Positions 25,408-33,672 are shown, counted from the first letter of the stretch. The stretch: DNA of 43,527 bases from Pseudomonadota bacterium (GCA_025356075.1 JANXUT010000067.1:1-43527), one strand, 5' to 3'. Notes: generated by a model from the sequence alone, not told the origin. Program-made: numbers and translations.

Positions 25408-26162
25408 GCGATGAAATCGTCTACGGGCTGCACGCGGTGCACGCGCTCCTCGAGCGCCGGCCCGCCGCGGTGCGTCGTGTGCTGCTGCAGGCGGGGCGCA
25501 ACGACAAGCGCATCCAGGAACTGACCGAGCTCGCGCGTGCGCATTCGATCCTGCTCGAGAGCCGCCCCGGCGCCGAACTCGATGCGCTCGCGGGCGGCGG
25601 CGTGCACCAGGGTGCCCTCGCGCGGGTCGAGGCGGCGGTGCCGCTTGATGAGGACGAGCTCCTCATCCGGCTGGCGGCCGCGACCCGCCCACCGCTCGTC
25701 CTGGTGCTCGATGGCGTCCAGGACCCCCACAACCTGGGCGCCTGCATCCGCACGGCCGACGGGGCCGGCGCCGATGCCGTCGTCGTGCCGCGCGACCGGG
25801 CGGTCGGGCTCACCCCGGTCGTCCGCAAGGTCGCCGCCGGCGCCGCCGAGACGGTCGCCTTCGCCCAGGTCACGAACCTCGCGCGGTTCATGCGCGGGCT
25901 AAAGGATGCCGGCCTGTGGCTCGTCGGTACCGACGGCGCCGCCGAGGCGCTCCACTACACCGCCGACATGAAGGGCCCGACCGGCATCGTGCTGGGGGCG
26001 GAGGGGAGCGGCATGCGCCGACTCACCCGCGAGCACTGCGACCTCCTCGTGCGCCTGCCGATGCTGGGCGCCGTCGACAGCCTCAACGTCTCGGTCGCGA
26101 CCGGGGTCATCCTCTACGAGGCGCTTCGGCAACGGGGCGGCGACCGGCGCCCTGGCGGGTAG
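25404..26162 (+). CDS. rlmB: 23S rRNA (guanosine-2'-O-)-methyltransferase
   Basis: SPOUT-class methyltransferase for G2251 of 23S rRNA. 252 residues starting in an ATGA overlap with rnr. The substrate-binding domain EIVYGLHAVHALLERRP is followed by the SpoU knot motifs: LVLVLDGVQDPHNLGACIRT (motif 1), GIVLGAEGSGMRRLTRE (motif 2) and RLPMLGAVDSLNVSVATGVI (motif 3). Conserved Asn and Arg residues of motif 1 are intact. Confidence 0.95.
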   Translation: MSDEIVYGLHAVHALLERRPAAVRRVLLQAGRNDKRIQELTELARAHSILLESRPGAELDALAGGGVHQGALARVEAAVPLDEDELLIRLAAATRPPLVLVLDGVQDPHNLGACIRTADGAGADAVVVPRDRAVGLTPVVRKVAAGAAETVAFAQVTNLARFMRGLKDAGLWLVGTDGAAEALHYTADMKGPTGIVLGAEGSGMRRLTREHCDLLVRLPMLGAVDSLNVSVATGVILYEALRQRGGDRRPGG

Positions 26163-26184
26163 GAGTGGGGCCCCGGAACGCGGC

Positions 26185-26323
26185 TTGCATGGCGAAGGGG
26201 CCTGCCACTACACTACGCGCCCTTTCGGCCGGCCCTCGCGGCCGAAAATCGTTGATAAGCCACTGATTCTCCTTGCCACACTGGCCGTCTCAGCCGGGTG
26301 GCTAAACCCCATAGGGAGTACCG
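26185..26323 (+). promoter_or_regulatory. Promoter and structured leader of the rpsF-rpsR-rplI operon
   Basis: TTGCAT (26185-26190) and TACACT (26209-26214), 18 bases apart, form a moderate promoter. The ~110-nt leader then holds an 8-bp hairpin TTTCGGCC/GGCCGAAA (26223-26230, 26240-26247) and a smaller fold AGCC-GGGT-GGCT at about 26292-26303 close to the ribosome site GGGAG (26314-26318). S6:S18-binding leader RNAs are known in front of rpsF in many bacteria; whether this one belongs to that class is not established. Confidence 0.4.
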
Positions 26324-26815
26324 ATGAGACACTATGAAATCGTTTTCCTGGTCCATCCGGACCAGAGCGAGCAGGTCCCGGCGATGGTCGAGCGCTACCA
26401 GGGCATGATCACTGCCGGTGGTGGCGCGGTGCACCGCTTCGAGGACTGGGGCCGCCGCCAGCTGACGTACCCGATCGCGAAGGTGCACAAGGCCCACTAC
26501 GTGCTCCTCAACATCGAGTGCGATGCCAAGGTCCTCGCCGAGCTCGAGGGCTCCTTCCGCTTCTCCGATGCCGTGATTCGTCACCTGACGACGCGCGTCG
26601 ATGCCGCCGTCACCGAACCCTCGCCGATGGCGAAGGCGGGCGAGGACAAGGGCGATGAGGGCGGCCGTGACCGCGACCGCGATGACCGTGACGACCGGGG
26701 TGACCGGGGTGACCGGGGCGATCGCGGTGACCGTGGCGATCGGGGCGACCGGGGTGACCGCGGCGATCGCGGTGACCGGGGCCGCGACCGCGACGACCGC
26801 ATGAGCCGCGAGTAA
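26324..26815 (+). CDS. rpsF: 30S ribosomal protein S6 with a ten-copy Asp-Arg-Gly tail
   Basis: 163 residues. Residues 1-~100 are canonical S6 ([72 protein letters not shown]). The rest is a charged, disordered extension: an acidic/basic mix ([18 protein letters not shown]) and ten perfect D-R-G units (residues 124-153, DNA 26693-26782), ending [11 protein letters not shown]6 proteins are usually 95-135 residues and some carry acidic tails that RimK extends with glutamate; an alternating-charge Asp-Arg-Gly tail is unusual. The gene is preceded by a good ribosome site and followed 15 bases later by rpsR. Confidence 0.96.
   Translation: MRHYEIVFLVHPDQSEQVPAMVERYQGMITAGGGAVHRFEDWGRRQLTYPIAKVHKAHYVLLNIECDAKVLAELEGSFRFSDAVIRHLTTRVDAAVTEPSPMAKAGEDKGDEGGRDRDRDDRDDRGDRGDRGDRGDRGDRGDRGDRGDRGDRGRDRDDRMSRE
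26693..26782 (+). repeat. Ten tandem 9-bp units (GAY CGN GGN) inside rpsF
   Basis: Ten back-to-back in-frame 9-bp units encode D-R-G. Third positions vary (GAC/GAT, CGG/CGC/CGT, GGT/GGC), so the protein repeat is conserved more strictly than the DNA, which points to selection on the protein. Unit number could change by slippage without a frameshift. Confidence 0.95.
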
Positions 26816-26830
26816 AGGGGAGCAACGACA

Positions 26831-27055
26831 ATGGCGCGCTATTTTCGCCGCAAGAAATTCTGCAAGTTCACCGCCGACGGCGTCGAGACGATCGATTACA
26901 AGGATCTCGCGACGCTGAAGAACTACATCACCGAGACGGGCAAGATCGTGCCGAGCCGGATCACCGGCACGCGATCGTTCTACCAGCGCCAGCTGGCGGA
27001 AGCCGTCAAGCGGTCGCGCTTCCTGGCGCTCCTGCCGTACACCGACCAGCACTGA
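26831..27055 (+). CDS. rpsR: 30S ribosomal protein S18
   Basis: 74 residues with the ribosome site GGGGAG 10 bases upstream. The family sequence is complete: [74 protein letters not shown]18 binds next to S6 on the 30S platform. Confidence 0.98.
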   Translation: MARYFRRKKFCKFTADGVETIDYKDLATLKNYITETGKIVPSRITGTRSFYQRQLAEAVKRSRFLALLPYTDQH

Positions 27056-27099
27056 CAGAGCGCGCGCCGGTACCTCCGGGTGCCGGCGGGCGTACGATC

Positions 27100-28053
27100 A
27101 TGCAGAGCTTCGTTGACTGGTTCACGGCTTCACGCTTGAGCGTGATCCTGGGCGCCGCGCTCCTCGCGACGCTCGGCTACGCCGTGTTCGTCGTGATGTG
27201 GCTGCCGGGCGCGCTCGTGGTGCTGCTCGCGCTGCGCGGCGGGCGCCCGCTCGCCGACTGGCAGACGGCGCTCGTCGCCGGTGTCACGTTCAGCTGGTGG
27301 CTGCTCGCGGCGGGCGCAGGCCCGCTACCGGCGGTGCTCGTCGCCGTCGGGCTCATCGTGCCGCCGCTGATCGTGGGTCGCGTGCTCGCGCGCGGCGGAT
27401 CGCTGTCGGTGGTGTTCCAGCTCTCGACGCTCGCGGCCCTGGGCGTGCTCGCCATCGTCCACCTCGTGCTCGCGAATCCGCCTGGCGTCTGGCAGCCGTT
27501 CGTCGAGAAGATGGCGGCCGAGCTCGACACCGTCGCGACGATGATGGCGAACGTCGACAGCCAGTGGCACCCGACGAATGCCGAGCTTCGCGAAGCCGCC
27601 GCCGACTACGTCAACTGGGGCGTCGCGATTTCGCTGCTGCTGGTCAACACGATCGTCGCCGCGGCGATCGGCTTGTACGCGCACGGGCACCAGCGCCAGT
27701 CGGCCGAGCTCGGGCCCCAGTTCCGGGCGATCAAGGCCGGGCGCACGCTCGCGACGGTAGCGGCGGTCCTGATCGTCGCGTCGGTCGCGCTCAAGTGGGA
27801 CTTCGCCCGCGATGCCCAGCACATCTTCATGGGCGCGTTCTTCCTGCAGGGACTCGCGCTGCTGCACGCCGCGCGCGAGATCCTCGGGCTCGGCAACGGC
27901 TGGATGGCGGCGAGCTACGGGCTCCTGTTGGTGCCGCTGACGGCGATCGTGGCGTACCCGCTGCTCGCGGTCGCGGGCTTCCTCGACAACTGGCTGCCGC
28001 TCAGGGCGCGACTCGCGCTCATCGCAGCGAAGAACAAGGTGCGGGGCGGCTGA
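27100..28053 (+). CDS. DUF2232 integral membrane protein
   Basis: 317 residues with about eight hydrophobic helices: VILGAALLATLGYAVFVVMW, LPGALVVLLAL, FSWWLLAAGAG, LPAVLVAVGLIVPPLIVG, LSTLAALGVLAIVHLVLA, AISLLLVNTIVAAAIGLYAHG, TLATVAAVLIVASVAL, and the C-terminal YGLLLVPLTAIVAYPLLAVAG. The conserved NWGVA and GFLDNW segments fit the DUF2232/YybS-like family, commonly inserted between rpsR and rplI in proteobacteria. Function unknown. Confidence 0.88.
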   Translation: MQSFVDWFTASRLSVILGAALLATLGYAVFVVMWLPGALVVLLALRGGRPLADWQTALVAGVTFSWWLLAAGAGPLPAVLVAVGLIVPPLIVGRVLARGGSLSVVFQLSTLAALGVLAIVHLVLANPPGVWQPFVEKMAAELDTVATMMANVDSQWHPTNAELREAAADYVNWGVAISLLLVNTIVAAAIGLYAHGHQRQSAELGPQFRAIKAGRTLATVAAVLIVASVALKWDFARDAQHIFMGAFFLQGLALLHAAREILGLGNGWMAASYGLLLVPLTAIVAYPLLAVAGFLDNWLPLRARLALIAAKNKVRGG

Positions 28054-28110
28054 TGCCGTGTCCGCGATTTTCCCGATTCTCAATCGATCAATGACCCTAT
28101 AGGTGCTTCG

Positions 28111-28560
28111 ATGGAAGTGATCCTCCTCAAGAAAGTGGCGAACCTCGGCAACATCGGCGATCGCGTCAGCGTGAAGTCGGGCTACGGCCGCAATTTCCTG
28201 CTGCCGACCGGCAAGGCGACCCTCGCGACGGTGACGAACATCGCGAAGTTCGAGGCACAGCGCTCCGAACTCGAGAAGAAGGCCGCCGCCGACCTCACGA
28301 GCGCCGAGGCCCGTGCGGTCGCGCTGAAGGACTACCGCCTGACGATCAGCGCCAAGGCCGGCAGCGAAGGCAAGCTCTTCGGCTCGATCGGCACCAGCGA
28401 CATCGCCGAGGCCCTGACCCGCGTAGGCCACCCGGTCGAGCGCGCCGAGGTCCGGATGCCGGCAGGCCCGATCCGCGTGACGGGCGAAGTCGTCCTGACG
28501 ATCCACCTGCACACCGACGTCAACGTCGACGTGACGGTGGTGGTCGTTGGCGCCGAGTAA
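28111..28560 (+). CDS. rplI: 50S ribosomal protein L9
   Basis: 149 residues. The N-terminal domain [20 protein letters not shown] and [20 protein letters not shown] is diagnostic, followed by the long connecting helix and the C-terminal domain ([40 protein letters not shown]). Upstream AGGTG serves as ribosome site. Last gene of the rpsF operon before dnaB. Confidence 0.98.
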   Translation: MEVILLKKVANLGNIGDRVSVKSGYGRNFLLPTGKATLATVTNIAKFEAQRSELEKKAAADLTSAEARAVALKDYRLTISAKAGSEGKLFGSIGTSDIAEALTRVGHPVERAEVRMPAGPIRVTGEVVLTIHLHTDVNVDVTVVVVGAE

Positions 28561-28653
28561 TCCGCCCGCCGGGCGGGGGGCTGCGGTTGCCTCCCGTTCG
28601 GCGGCGAACTCGGTAGAATCGGCCGTACCCCTGCCGGTGCACTGAGGTTCCCG

Positions 28654-30615
28654 ATGGCGCTCGCCCGCACCCCGCGCGGTTCGCTGGAGACCGCCGACGG
28701 TCTTCGGCTCCCCCCGCACTCGGTCGAGGCGGAGCAGGCCGTGCTCGGCGGCCTCATGATCGATGCCTCCGCCTGGGACGCCGTCGCCGACATCATCCGC
28801 GCGGTCGACTTCTACCGGCGCGACCACCAGCTCATCTTCGAGGCGATCTCGGGGCTCGTCGAGGCACAGAACCCCTGCGACGCGGTGACGGTCTCCGAGG
28901 CGCTGTCCTCGAAGGGCATCGTCGATGAGGTCGGCGGCCTCGCCTACCTCGCGCGACTCACCCGCGACACGCCAAGCGCCTCCAACGTCCGCGCCTACGC
29001 AGCGATCGTCCGCGACCACGCGCTGCTTCGCCAGCTGGTGACCGCGGGCGGTGAAATTGCCTCGAGCGCGCTCGACACCCGCGGCCGGGCCCCGGGCGAG
29101 CTGGTCGAGGAAGCCGAACGACGCGTCTTTGAGATCGCCGAGCGCGGCTCGCGCTCGCGCGGCGGGTTCCAGTCGGTCAAGGAAGTGCTGCCGGCGACGA
29201 TCGACCGCATCGACATGCTGCACCAGAACCCGGGCGCCTTCACGGGCGTCCCGACCGGCTATGCGGAGCTCGACCGGATGACGGCGGGCTTGCAGCCCGG
29301 CGACCTCATCGTGATTGCCGGGCGCCCCTCGATGGGCAAGACGGCGCTCGCCGTCAACATCGCCGAGAACGCGGCGATCGAGCGCAAGGTCGCCTCGGCC
29401 ATCTTCTCGATGGAAATGTCGGCCGAGCAGGTGACGCTCAGAATGATTTCCTCGCTCGGGCGCGTGAGCCAGAGCCAGCTGCGCACCGGCAACCTCTCCG
29501 CCGAGGACTGGCCGCGCATCACGAGTGCGACCGAGGTGCTCTCGCAGGCGCAGATCTACATTGACGAGACCCCGGCGTTGACGCCGACCGAAGTGCGCGC
29601 GCGGGCCAGGCGCCTGAAGCGCGAGAAGGGACTCGGACTGATCGTGGTCGACTACCTGCAGCTCATGTCGGTCGCGGGCACCAAGGAGAACCGGGCGACG
29701 GAGATCTCCGAGATCTCGCGCTCGCTCAAGGCGCTCGCCAAGGAACTGCACGTCCCGGTCATCGCGCTTTCACAGCTCAATCGCGCGGTCGAGCAGCGCG
29801 TCGAGAAAAAGCCCGTCATGAGCGACCTGCGCGAGTGCGTGACCGGCGAGACGTTGGTCTGCCTCACCGATGGCAGGCGCGTACCGATCCGAGAACTCGT
29901 CGGTCAGACGCCGCGCGTGTGGGCGATGGATGAGCGCCAGAAATTCATCGCCGCGACCTCCGACAAGGTGTGGTCGGTAGGCGTAAGGCCGGTATTCAAG
30001 GTGAGTCTTGCGAGCGGCCGCTCGATCCGTGCGACGGGCAAGCATCGCCTTTACACGGGCGCGGGCTGGCGCACGGTCGCCGACCTCGCTTGCGGTGATG
30101 TGCTGGCCGTGGCGGCGGAGGTCCCGGCGATCGCAGCAGCAGCGTCGGCTCCGCGCGTGCTGCCGCTCCTCGACCGGCTCCTCCATGCGGGGCGCTCGCT
30201 CGTGAGTCCGCCGCGGCAGTTTGCGCTCGCGGGCGCCGGCATCGCGGGCGCACACGGCTCCCTTCCGAATTTCGAGCGCGAGTGCGCGGGTATCTGCGGC
30301 GACCGGATCATCGCGATCCAGGCCGACGGCGCCGAGGAAGTCTTTGATCTCACCGTGCCCGGTCCGGCCAGCTGGCTCGCCGACGGAATCGTCAGCCATA
30401 ACTCGGGGGCGATCGAGCAGGACGCGGACGTGATCCTGCTCATCTACCGCGAGGAAGTCTACGAGCCGAACACGACCCGCAAGGGCATCGCCGACATCAT
30501 CATCGCCAAGCAGCGTAACGGTCCGACCGGCGAGGTGCACCTCACGTTCCTCGGCGAGTACACGCGCTTCGAGAACCTCGTAGCCGAGTCCTACGGCGAG
30601 GGCGTGTTTCGTTGA
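28654..30615 (+). CDS. dnaB: Replicative DNA helicase DnaB containing a mini-intein
   Basis: 653 codons encode a 464-residue DnaB plus a 189-residue intein. N-terminal domain: PHSVEAEQAVLGGLMIDASA; RecA-like domain: Walker A AGRPSMGKTALAVNIAE (~222-230), FSMEMSAEQVTLRMISSLGR, LGLIVVDYLQLMS, VIALSQLNRAVEQR. The normal sequence KPVMSDLRE is interrupted before SGAIEQDADVILLIYREEVY by the intein (residues 395-583). Removing it restores the conserved SDLRE-SGAIEQDAD helicase sequence, and GIADIIIAKQRNGPTGEV ends the protein, so function depends on protein splicing. The stop overlaps the TTG start of rluF. Confidence 0.97.
   Translation: MALARTPRGSLETADGLRLPPHSVEAEQAVLGGLMIDASAWDAVADIIRAVDFYRRDHQLIFEAISGLVEAQNPCDAVTVSEALSSKGIVDEVGGLAYLARLTRDTPSASNVRAYAAIVRDHALLRQLVTAGGEIASSALDTRGRAPGELVEEAERRVFEIAERGSRSRGGFQSVKEVLPATIDRIDMLHQNPGAFTGVPTGYAELDRMTAGLQPGDLIVIAGRPSMGKTALAVNIAENAAIERKVASAIFSMEMSAEQVTLRMISSLGRVSQSQLRTGNLSAEDWPRITSATEVLSQAQIYIDETPALTPTEVRARARRLKREKGLGLIVVDYLQLMSVAGTKENRATEISEISRSLKALAKELHVPVIALSQLNRAVEQRVEKKPVMSDLRECVTGETLVCLTDGRRVPIRELVGQTPRVWAMDERQKFIAATSDKVWSVGVRPVFKVSLASGRSIRATGKHRLYTGAGWRTVADLACGDVLAVAAEVPAIAAAASAPRVLPLLDRLLHAGRSLVSPPRQFALAGAGIAGAHGSLPNFERECAGICGDRIIAIQADGAEEVFDLTVPGPASWLADGIVSHNSGAIEQDADVILLIYREEVYEPNTTRKGIADIIIAKQRNGPTGEVHLTFLGEYTRFENLVAESYGEGVFR
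29836..30402 (+). mobile_element. DnaB mini-intein (189 residues, no homing endonuclease domain)
   Basis: The in-frame insertion has all splicing signals. Block A begins with the nucleophile Cys395 (CVTGETLVCLTDGRRVPI). Block B is IRATGKHRLYTGAGW with Thr461 and His464 in the T-x-x-H pattern. Block F is VFDLTVPGPASWLADGIV. Block G is S-H-N with penultimate His582 and cyclising Asn583, followed by Ser584 as the first C-extein residue. About 80 residues lie between blocks B and F, too short for a LAGLIDADG endonuclease. The sequence LLDRLLHAG (505-513) in that gap may be a remnant of one. The insertion point is between Glu394 and Ser584 of the helicase, two residues before the SG|SIEQ position that I recall for other DnaB inteins. 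Confidence 0.96.
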
Positions 30616-31352
30616 CGGCGACCGACGCGCTCAGGATCAACAAGTACCTGAGCGAACGCGGCCTGTGCTCGCGCCGCGAAGCCGACTCCTGGGTTGAGGC
30701 AGGGCGCGTCACGGTGAACGGCGCCGTCGCGACGCTCGGAACGCGGGTCGCGGCGGGTGATGAAGTCGCGCTCGATGGCACACCGGTCGGCGCCGTCGTG
30801 CGGCCGGTCTACATCGCGCTCAACAAGCCCGCCGGCATCGAGTGCACGACCGACACCCGCGTTGCACACAACATCGTCGATTTCGTCGCCCACACCGAGC
30901 GGGTATTTCCGGTCGGGCGGCTCGACAAGGATTCCGAGGGGCTGATACTGCTCACCAACGATGGCGACAGCGTCAACCGGCTGCTGCGCATCGAGCACCG
31001 CCACGAGAAGGAATACTTGGTGACGGTCGATCGTCCGGTGACGGACGAGTTTCTGAAGGGCATGGCGGCGGGCGTGCCGATCCTCGGGCGCGTCACGGCA
31101 CCGGCGAGGACCGAGGGTGCTGGCAAGAACATGTTCAAGATCGTGCTGACGCAAGGGCTTAACCGCCAGATCCGGCGCATGTGCGATGTGTTCGGCTATA
31201 CGGTCCGGCGCCTGGTGCGTGTCCGGTTCGTGAACGTGCGGCTCGATGGCATCGAGCCTGGGCGCTGGCGGAATCTGACCGGCGCGGAGCTCGCCGGTCT
31301 CTTACCTGAACGAAAGGCGCGGCGGCAGTCCGCGGTCGAGGAGCGGGAATGA
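30612..31352 (+). CDS. rluF: 23S rRNA pseudouridine(2604) synthase (RluF-like)
   Basis: 246 residues from a TTG overlapping the dnaB stop. An S4 RNA-binding domain (LRINKYLSERGLCSRREADSWV) precedes the RsuA/RluB-type catalytic domain: VYIALNKPAGIECTTD, HNIVDFVAHTERVFPVGRLD with the catalytic Asp in GRLDKDSEGLILLTNDG, HRHEKEYLVTVDRPVTDEF, GAGKNMFKIVLTQGLNRQIR and RMCDVFGYTVRRLVRVRFV. The AHNIVDFV and QGLNRQIRRM segments match RluF better than RluB or RsuA. Confidence 0.92.
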   Translation: MTATDALRINKYLSERGLCSRREADSWVEAGRVTVNGAVATLGTRVAAGDEVALDGTPVGAVVRPVYIALNKPAGIECTTDTRVAHNIVDFVAHTERVFPVGRLDKDSEGLILLTNDGDSVNRLLRIEHRHEKEYLVTVDRPVTDEFLKGMAAGVPILGRVTAPARTEGAGKNMFKIVLTQGLNRQIRRMCDVFGYTVRRLVRVRFVNVRLDGIEPGRWRNLTGAELAGLLPERKARRQSAVEERE

Positions 31353-32578
31353 TGCTGAAGCGAATCCCGGCTCTAGTGGTCGGCGTGCTGGTCGCGGTGG
31401 CGGCGGGTGCCGCCGAGCCCCGCGCGCGCGATCTCGGCGTGCCCTTCGATGGCATTCCCGGCAAGCTGAATGCGATCACCGACGTCGAGGGGGTCACGGT
31501 CGGGCACGCCACGCTCATCTCCGATCCCGACCCGAAGCACGCGGTCCGCACGGGTGTGACCGCGATCCTGCCGCGCGGCACGGCGAGCGCGGACACGCCG
31601 GTCTTCGGCGCCTGGTTCTCGCTGAACGGCAACGGCGAGATGACCGGAACCGCGTGGCTCGAGGAGTCCGGCCAGCTGGAAGGCCCGGTCATGCTGACCA
31701 ACACGCACAGCGTCGGCGTCGTCCGCGACGCGGTCATTGCCTGGCGCCTGCACGCGGGGCATCCCGATCCGAGCGGCTACTGGTGGTCGCTGCCGATGAC
31801 GGCGGAGACCTGGGACGGCTACTTGAACGACATCAACGGCTTTCACGTGAAGCCCGAGCACGCCATGGCGGCGCTCGATGCGGCCAAGGGCGGCCCGGTC
31901 GCCGAGGGCAACGTCGGCGGCGGCACGGGCATGATCTGCCACGAATGGAAGTGCGGCATCGGCACCGCCTCGCGGCTCGTCACGGTCGGTAAGGCGCACT
32001 ACACGGTGGGCGCGCTCGTGCAGGCGAACTACGGCGTGCGTGACTCGCAGCGGATCGCCGGCGTCCCGGTCGGCAAGGAGATGCGCCAGCACCGCGTCTA
32101 CGCCGAGGAGACCTCCGAGCGCGCCGAAACGGGCTCCATCATCGTCGTACTCGCGACCGACGCGCCCCTCCTGCCGCAGCAGTTGAAGCGCCTCGCGCGC
32201 CGTGCCTCGCTCGGGCTCGCGCGCAACGGCAGCTACTCCGGCAACGGCTCGGGCGACCTGTTCGTCGCCTTCTCGACCGCGAACGCGGGGGCACTCAAGG
32301 ACGCCGCGCTCAACACCGCCTCGTTCATCGGCAACGACTGGATCGACCCCGTGTTCGTCGGGACGGTCGAGGCGACGGAGGAGGCGATCATCAACGCGCT
32401 GGTCGCCGCGCGCGACATGAAGGGCCAGGACGGCCACTACGCACTCGCGATCCCGCACGAGGAGCTTCGTGCCGTGCTGAAACGCTACCAGCGGCTGCTC
32501 GAGCGCTGCCCGGTGGGCGCGTCGCGCCCGGTCAATCCGACCACGGCGCGACCGTGCTTGGATTCGGCGCGCGACTGA
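31349..32578 (+). CDS. Exported P1-family (S58, DmpA-like) aminopeptidase
   Basis: 409 residues from the ATG at 31349, overlapping rluF (ATGA). A signal peptide (IPALVVGVLVAVAAGAAEP) indicates export. The S58 family fold is clear: LNAITDVEGVTVGHATLI, VRTGVTAILPRG, NGEMTGTAWLEESGQLEGP, LTNTHSVGVVRDAV, EGNVGGGTGMICHEWKCGIG, ALVQANYGVRD. The autocleavage nucleophile is expected in SGNGSGDLFVAFSTAN, where family members cut themselves before the Ser of the G-S pair. These enzymes are N-terminal nucleophile aminopeptidases acting on D- or L-amino-acid amides and beta-peptides. Its 3' end overlaps the convergent cupredoxin gene by 47 bases. Confidence 0.9.
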   Translation: MMLKRIPALVVGVLVAVAAGAAEPRARDLGVPFDGIPGKLNAITDVEGVTVGHATLISDPDPKHAVRTGVTAILPRGTASADTPVFGAWFSLNGNGEMTGTAWLEESGQLEGPVMLTNTHSVGVVRDAVIAWRLHAGHPDPSGYWWSLPMTAETWDGYLNDINGFHVKPEHAMAALDAAKGGPVAEGNVGGGTGMICHEWKCGIGTASRLVTVGKAHYTVGALVQANYGVRDSQRIAGVPVGKEMRQHRVYAEETSERAETGSIIVVLATDAPLLPQQLKRLARRASLGLARNGSYSGNGSGDLFVAFSTANAGALKDAALNTASFIGNDWIDPVFVGTVEATEEAIINALVAARDMKGQDGHYALAIPHEELRAVLKRYQRLLERCPVGASRPVNPTTARPCLDSARD

Positions 32579-33146
32579 CCTCGACGGCGATCGGCTTCGC
32601 TTCCGCCGTCAGGGTCAGCGGCTGCAGCGGCACCGGCTGGTCGAGGTCGGGGTGCCAGACGCGCAGTCGATAGCGCCCGGCCGGTGCATTCAGCGCCAGC
32701 ACCCCACTCGAGTCCGTGCGCCCGAAGTAGGGCGTGTCGACGACGGCGATGAACCCGACCATCGTGTCGTGGATGTTGCAGTCAAGGACGACGAGCCCCG
32801 GGCGGTCGAACACGACCGGTGGCGCCGCGCGCCCGGCGTAGAGCTTGAGCGTGAAAGTCTTGGTCGGCGAGAACGAATAGACCTCGTGGCGGATCCGGTC
32901 GCTGTTGGGAAACGAGACCGAGGTGCCGGTACGCACGACCGAGATGCGCGGGATGAAGCGCTTGTTGACCTGGTCAACGTCCGCGCGCACGAGGGCGGCG
33001 GGCGCCGGTGCATCGACGGGCTCGAGCGCGACGACGGCCTCGGCGAGGGGGCCTGCGCGATCGCGCACGGTCACTGTTACCGTCGCCGCATCGGCCGGGG
33101 CGGCCACTACCGCGCCAACGAGCGCCGCGAGGGCGAGGAGTCGCAT
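32532..33146 (-). CDS. Secreted cupredoxin-like ('methylamine utilization' type) protein
   Basis: 204 residues from an ATG whose A-T-G overlaps the stop of the hemoglobin gene upstream. Signal peptide MRLLALAALVGAVVAAPADA. The central domain (VDQVNKRFIPRISVVRTGTS ... NSDRIRHEVYSFSP ... LVVLDCNIHDTMVGFIAVVD) holds a His-Cys-His-Met set arranged as in blue copper (plastocyanin-type) proteins. A C-terminal beta-rich segment (GVLALNAPAGRYRLRVWHPD) resembles carboxypeptidase-regulatory-like domains. Likely a periplasmic copper protein for electron transfer or copper binding; the methylamine name is only a family label. Co-transcribed with the truncated hemoglobin. Confidence 0.82.
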   Translation of the reverse strand: MRLLALAALVGAVVAAPADAATVTVTVRDRAGPLAEAVVALEPVDAPAPAALVRADVDQVNKRFIPRISVVRTGTSVSFPNSDRIRHEVYSFSPTKTFTLKLYAGRAAPPVVFDRPGLVVLDCNIHDTMVGFIAVVDTPYFGRTDSSGVLALNAPAGRYRLRVWHPDLDQPVPLQPLTLTAEAKPIAVEVSRAPNPSTVAPWSD

Positions 33147-33586
33147 CAGTGCGTGGCGGCCGGCATGCGCACGACGTCGCGCTTCATGGGCGCAAGCAGC
33201 GCGAGCAGGCGGTTCCGGTCGGCGAGCGCGATGCCGCGCGCCTTCATGATGCCGTTCAGGAGATCGACGAGCGCGTAGAACTCACGCTCGCTGATGTCGT
33301 GCCCGGCGTGCACCTCGCGCATGTCATCGCCCGTGTAGGCGCAGCCGCCATCGCTCAGCTTGCAGAGCTGCTCGGCGAGGTGCTGCTTGACGCGCTTGAG
33401 GTTGCTGTCCTTGAAGCTGCGGCCGAGCACGGGGTCGGCGACCGCCGCGTCGATGAGCTGGCTCGCGATCGCCTCGACGCCCGCTTCGCCGCCCAAGTGT
33501 ACGAAAAGTGTGCTGGATTGCGCAGCACTGGGCGCCGCCGCGGCGAGCAGCAGCGTGAGCCCGACAATAGTTGAGAACCGCTTCAC
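33146..33586 (-). CDS. Secreted group 1 truncated hemoglobin
   Basis: 146 residues from a GTG at 33586 with GGGAGG five bases upstream. Most truncated hemoglobins are cytosolic, but this one begins with a signal peptide (MKRFSTIVGLTLLLAAAAPSAAQ). The globin follows: LFVHLGGEAGVEAIASQLID, DPVLGRSFKDSNLKRVKQHL, AEQLCKLSDGGCAYTGDD, and MREVHAGHDISEREFYALV, where the His in REVHAG is the expected proximal heme ligand. Two cysteines in LCKLSDGGC could form a disulfide. First gene of a two-gene operon with the cupredoxin; divergent from the DUF3034 gene. Confidence 0.9.
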   Translation of the reverse strand: MKRFSTIVGLTLLLAAAAPSAAQSSTLFVHLGGEAGVEAIASQLIDAAVADPVLGRSFKDSNLKRVKQHLAEQLCKLSDGGCAYTGDDMREVHAGHDISEREFYALVDLLNGIMKARGIALADRNRLLALLAPMKRDVVRMPAATH

Positions 33587-33672
33587 GGCTACCTCCCGAG
33601 GCCTCAGCCACGCTAGCTCAAGTCGAGCGGTGGCGGGCCGTTATTAGAGCCCATGGCCCCCGGGGGGTGAGC

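Noticed and set aside
26693-26782. CRISPR-like or satellite array
   Set aside because: The 9-bp units are an in-frame coding repeat of rpsF with no spacers.
27325-29751. A very long minus-strand open frame across DUF2232, rplI and dnaB
   Set aside because: It is antisense to three certain genes, is extremely rich in Arg/His/Asp/Glu and low complexity, and reflects the stop-poor opposite frame of GC-rich codons.
29836-30402. Treating the dnaB insertion as a misassembly or group I/II intron
   Set aside because: It is in frame, has complete intein splicing motifs at both ends, and has no intron RNA features or frame disruption.
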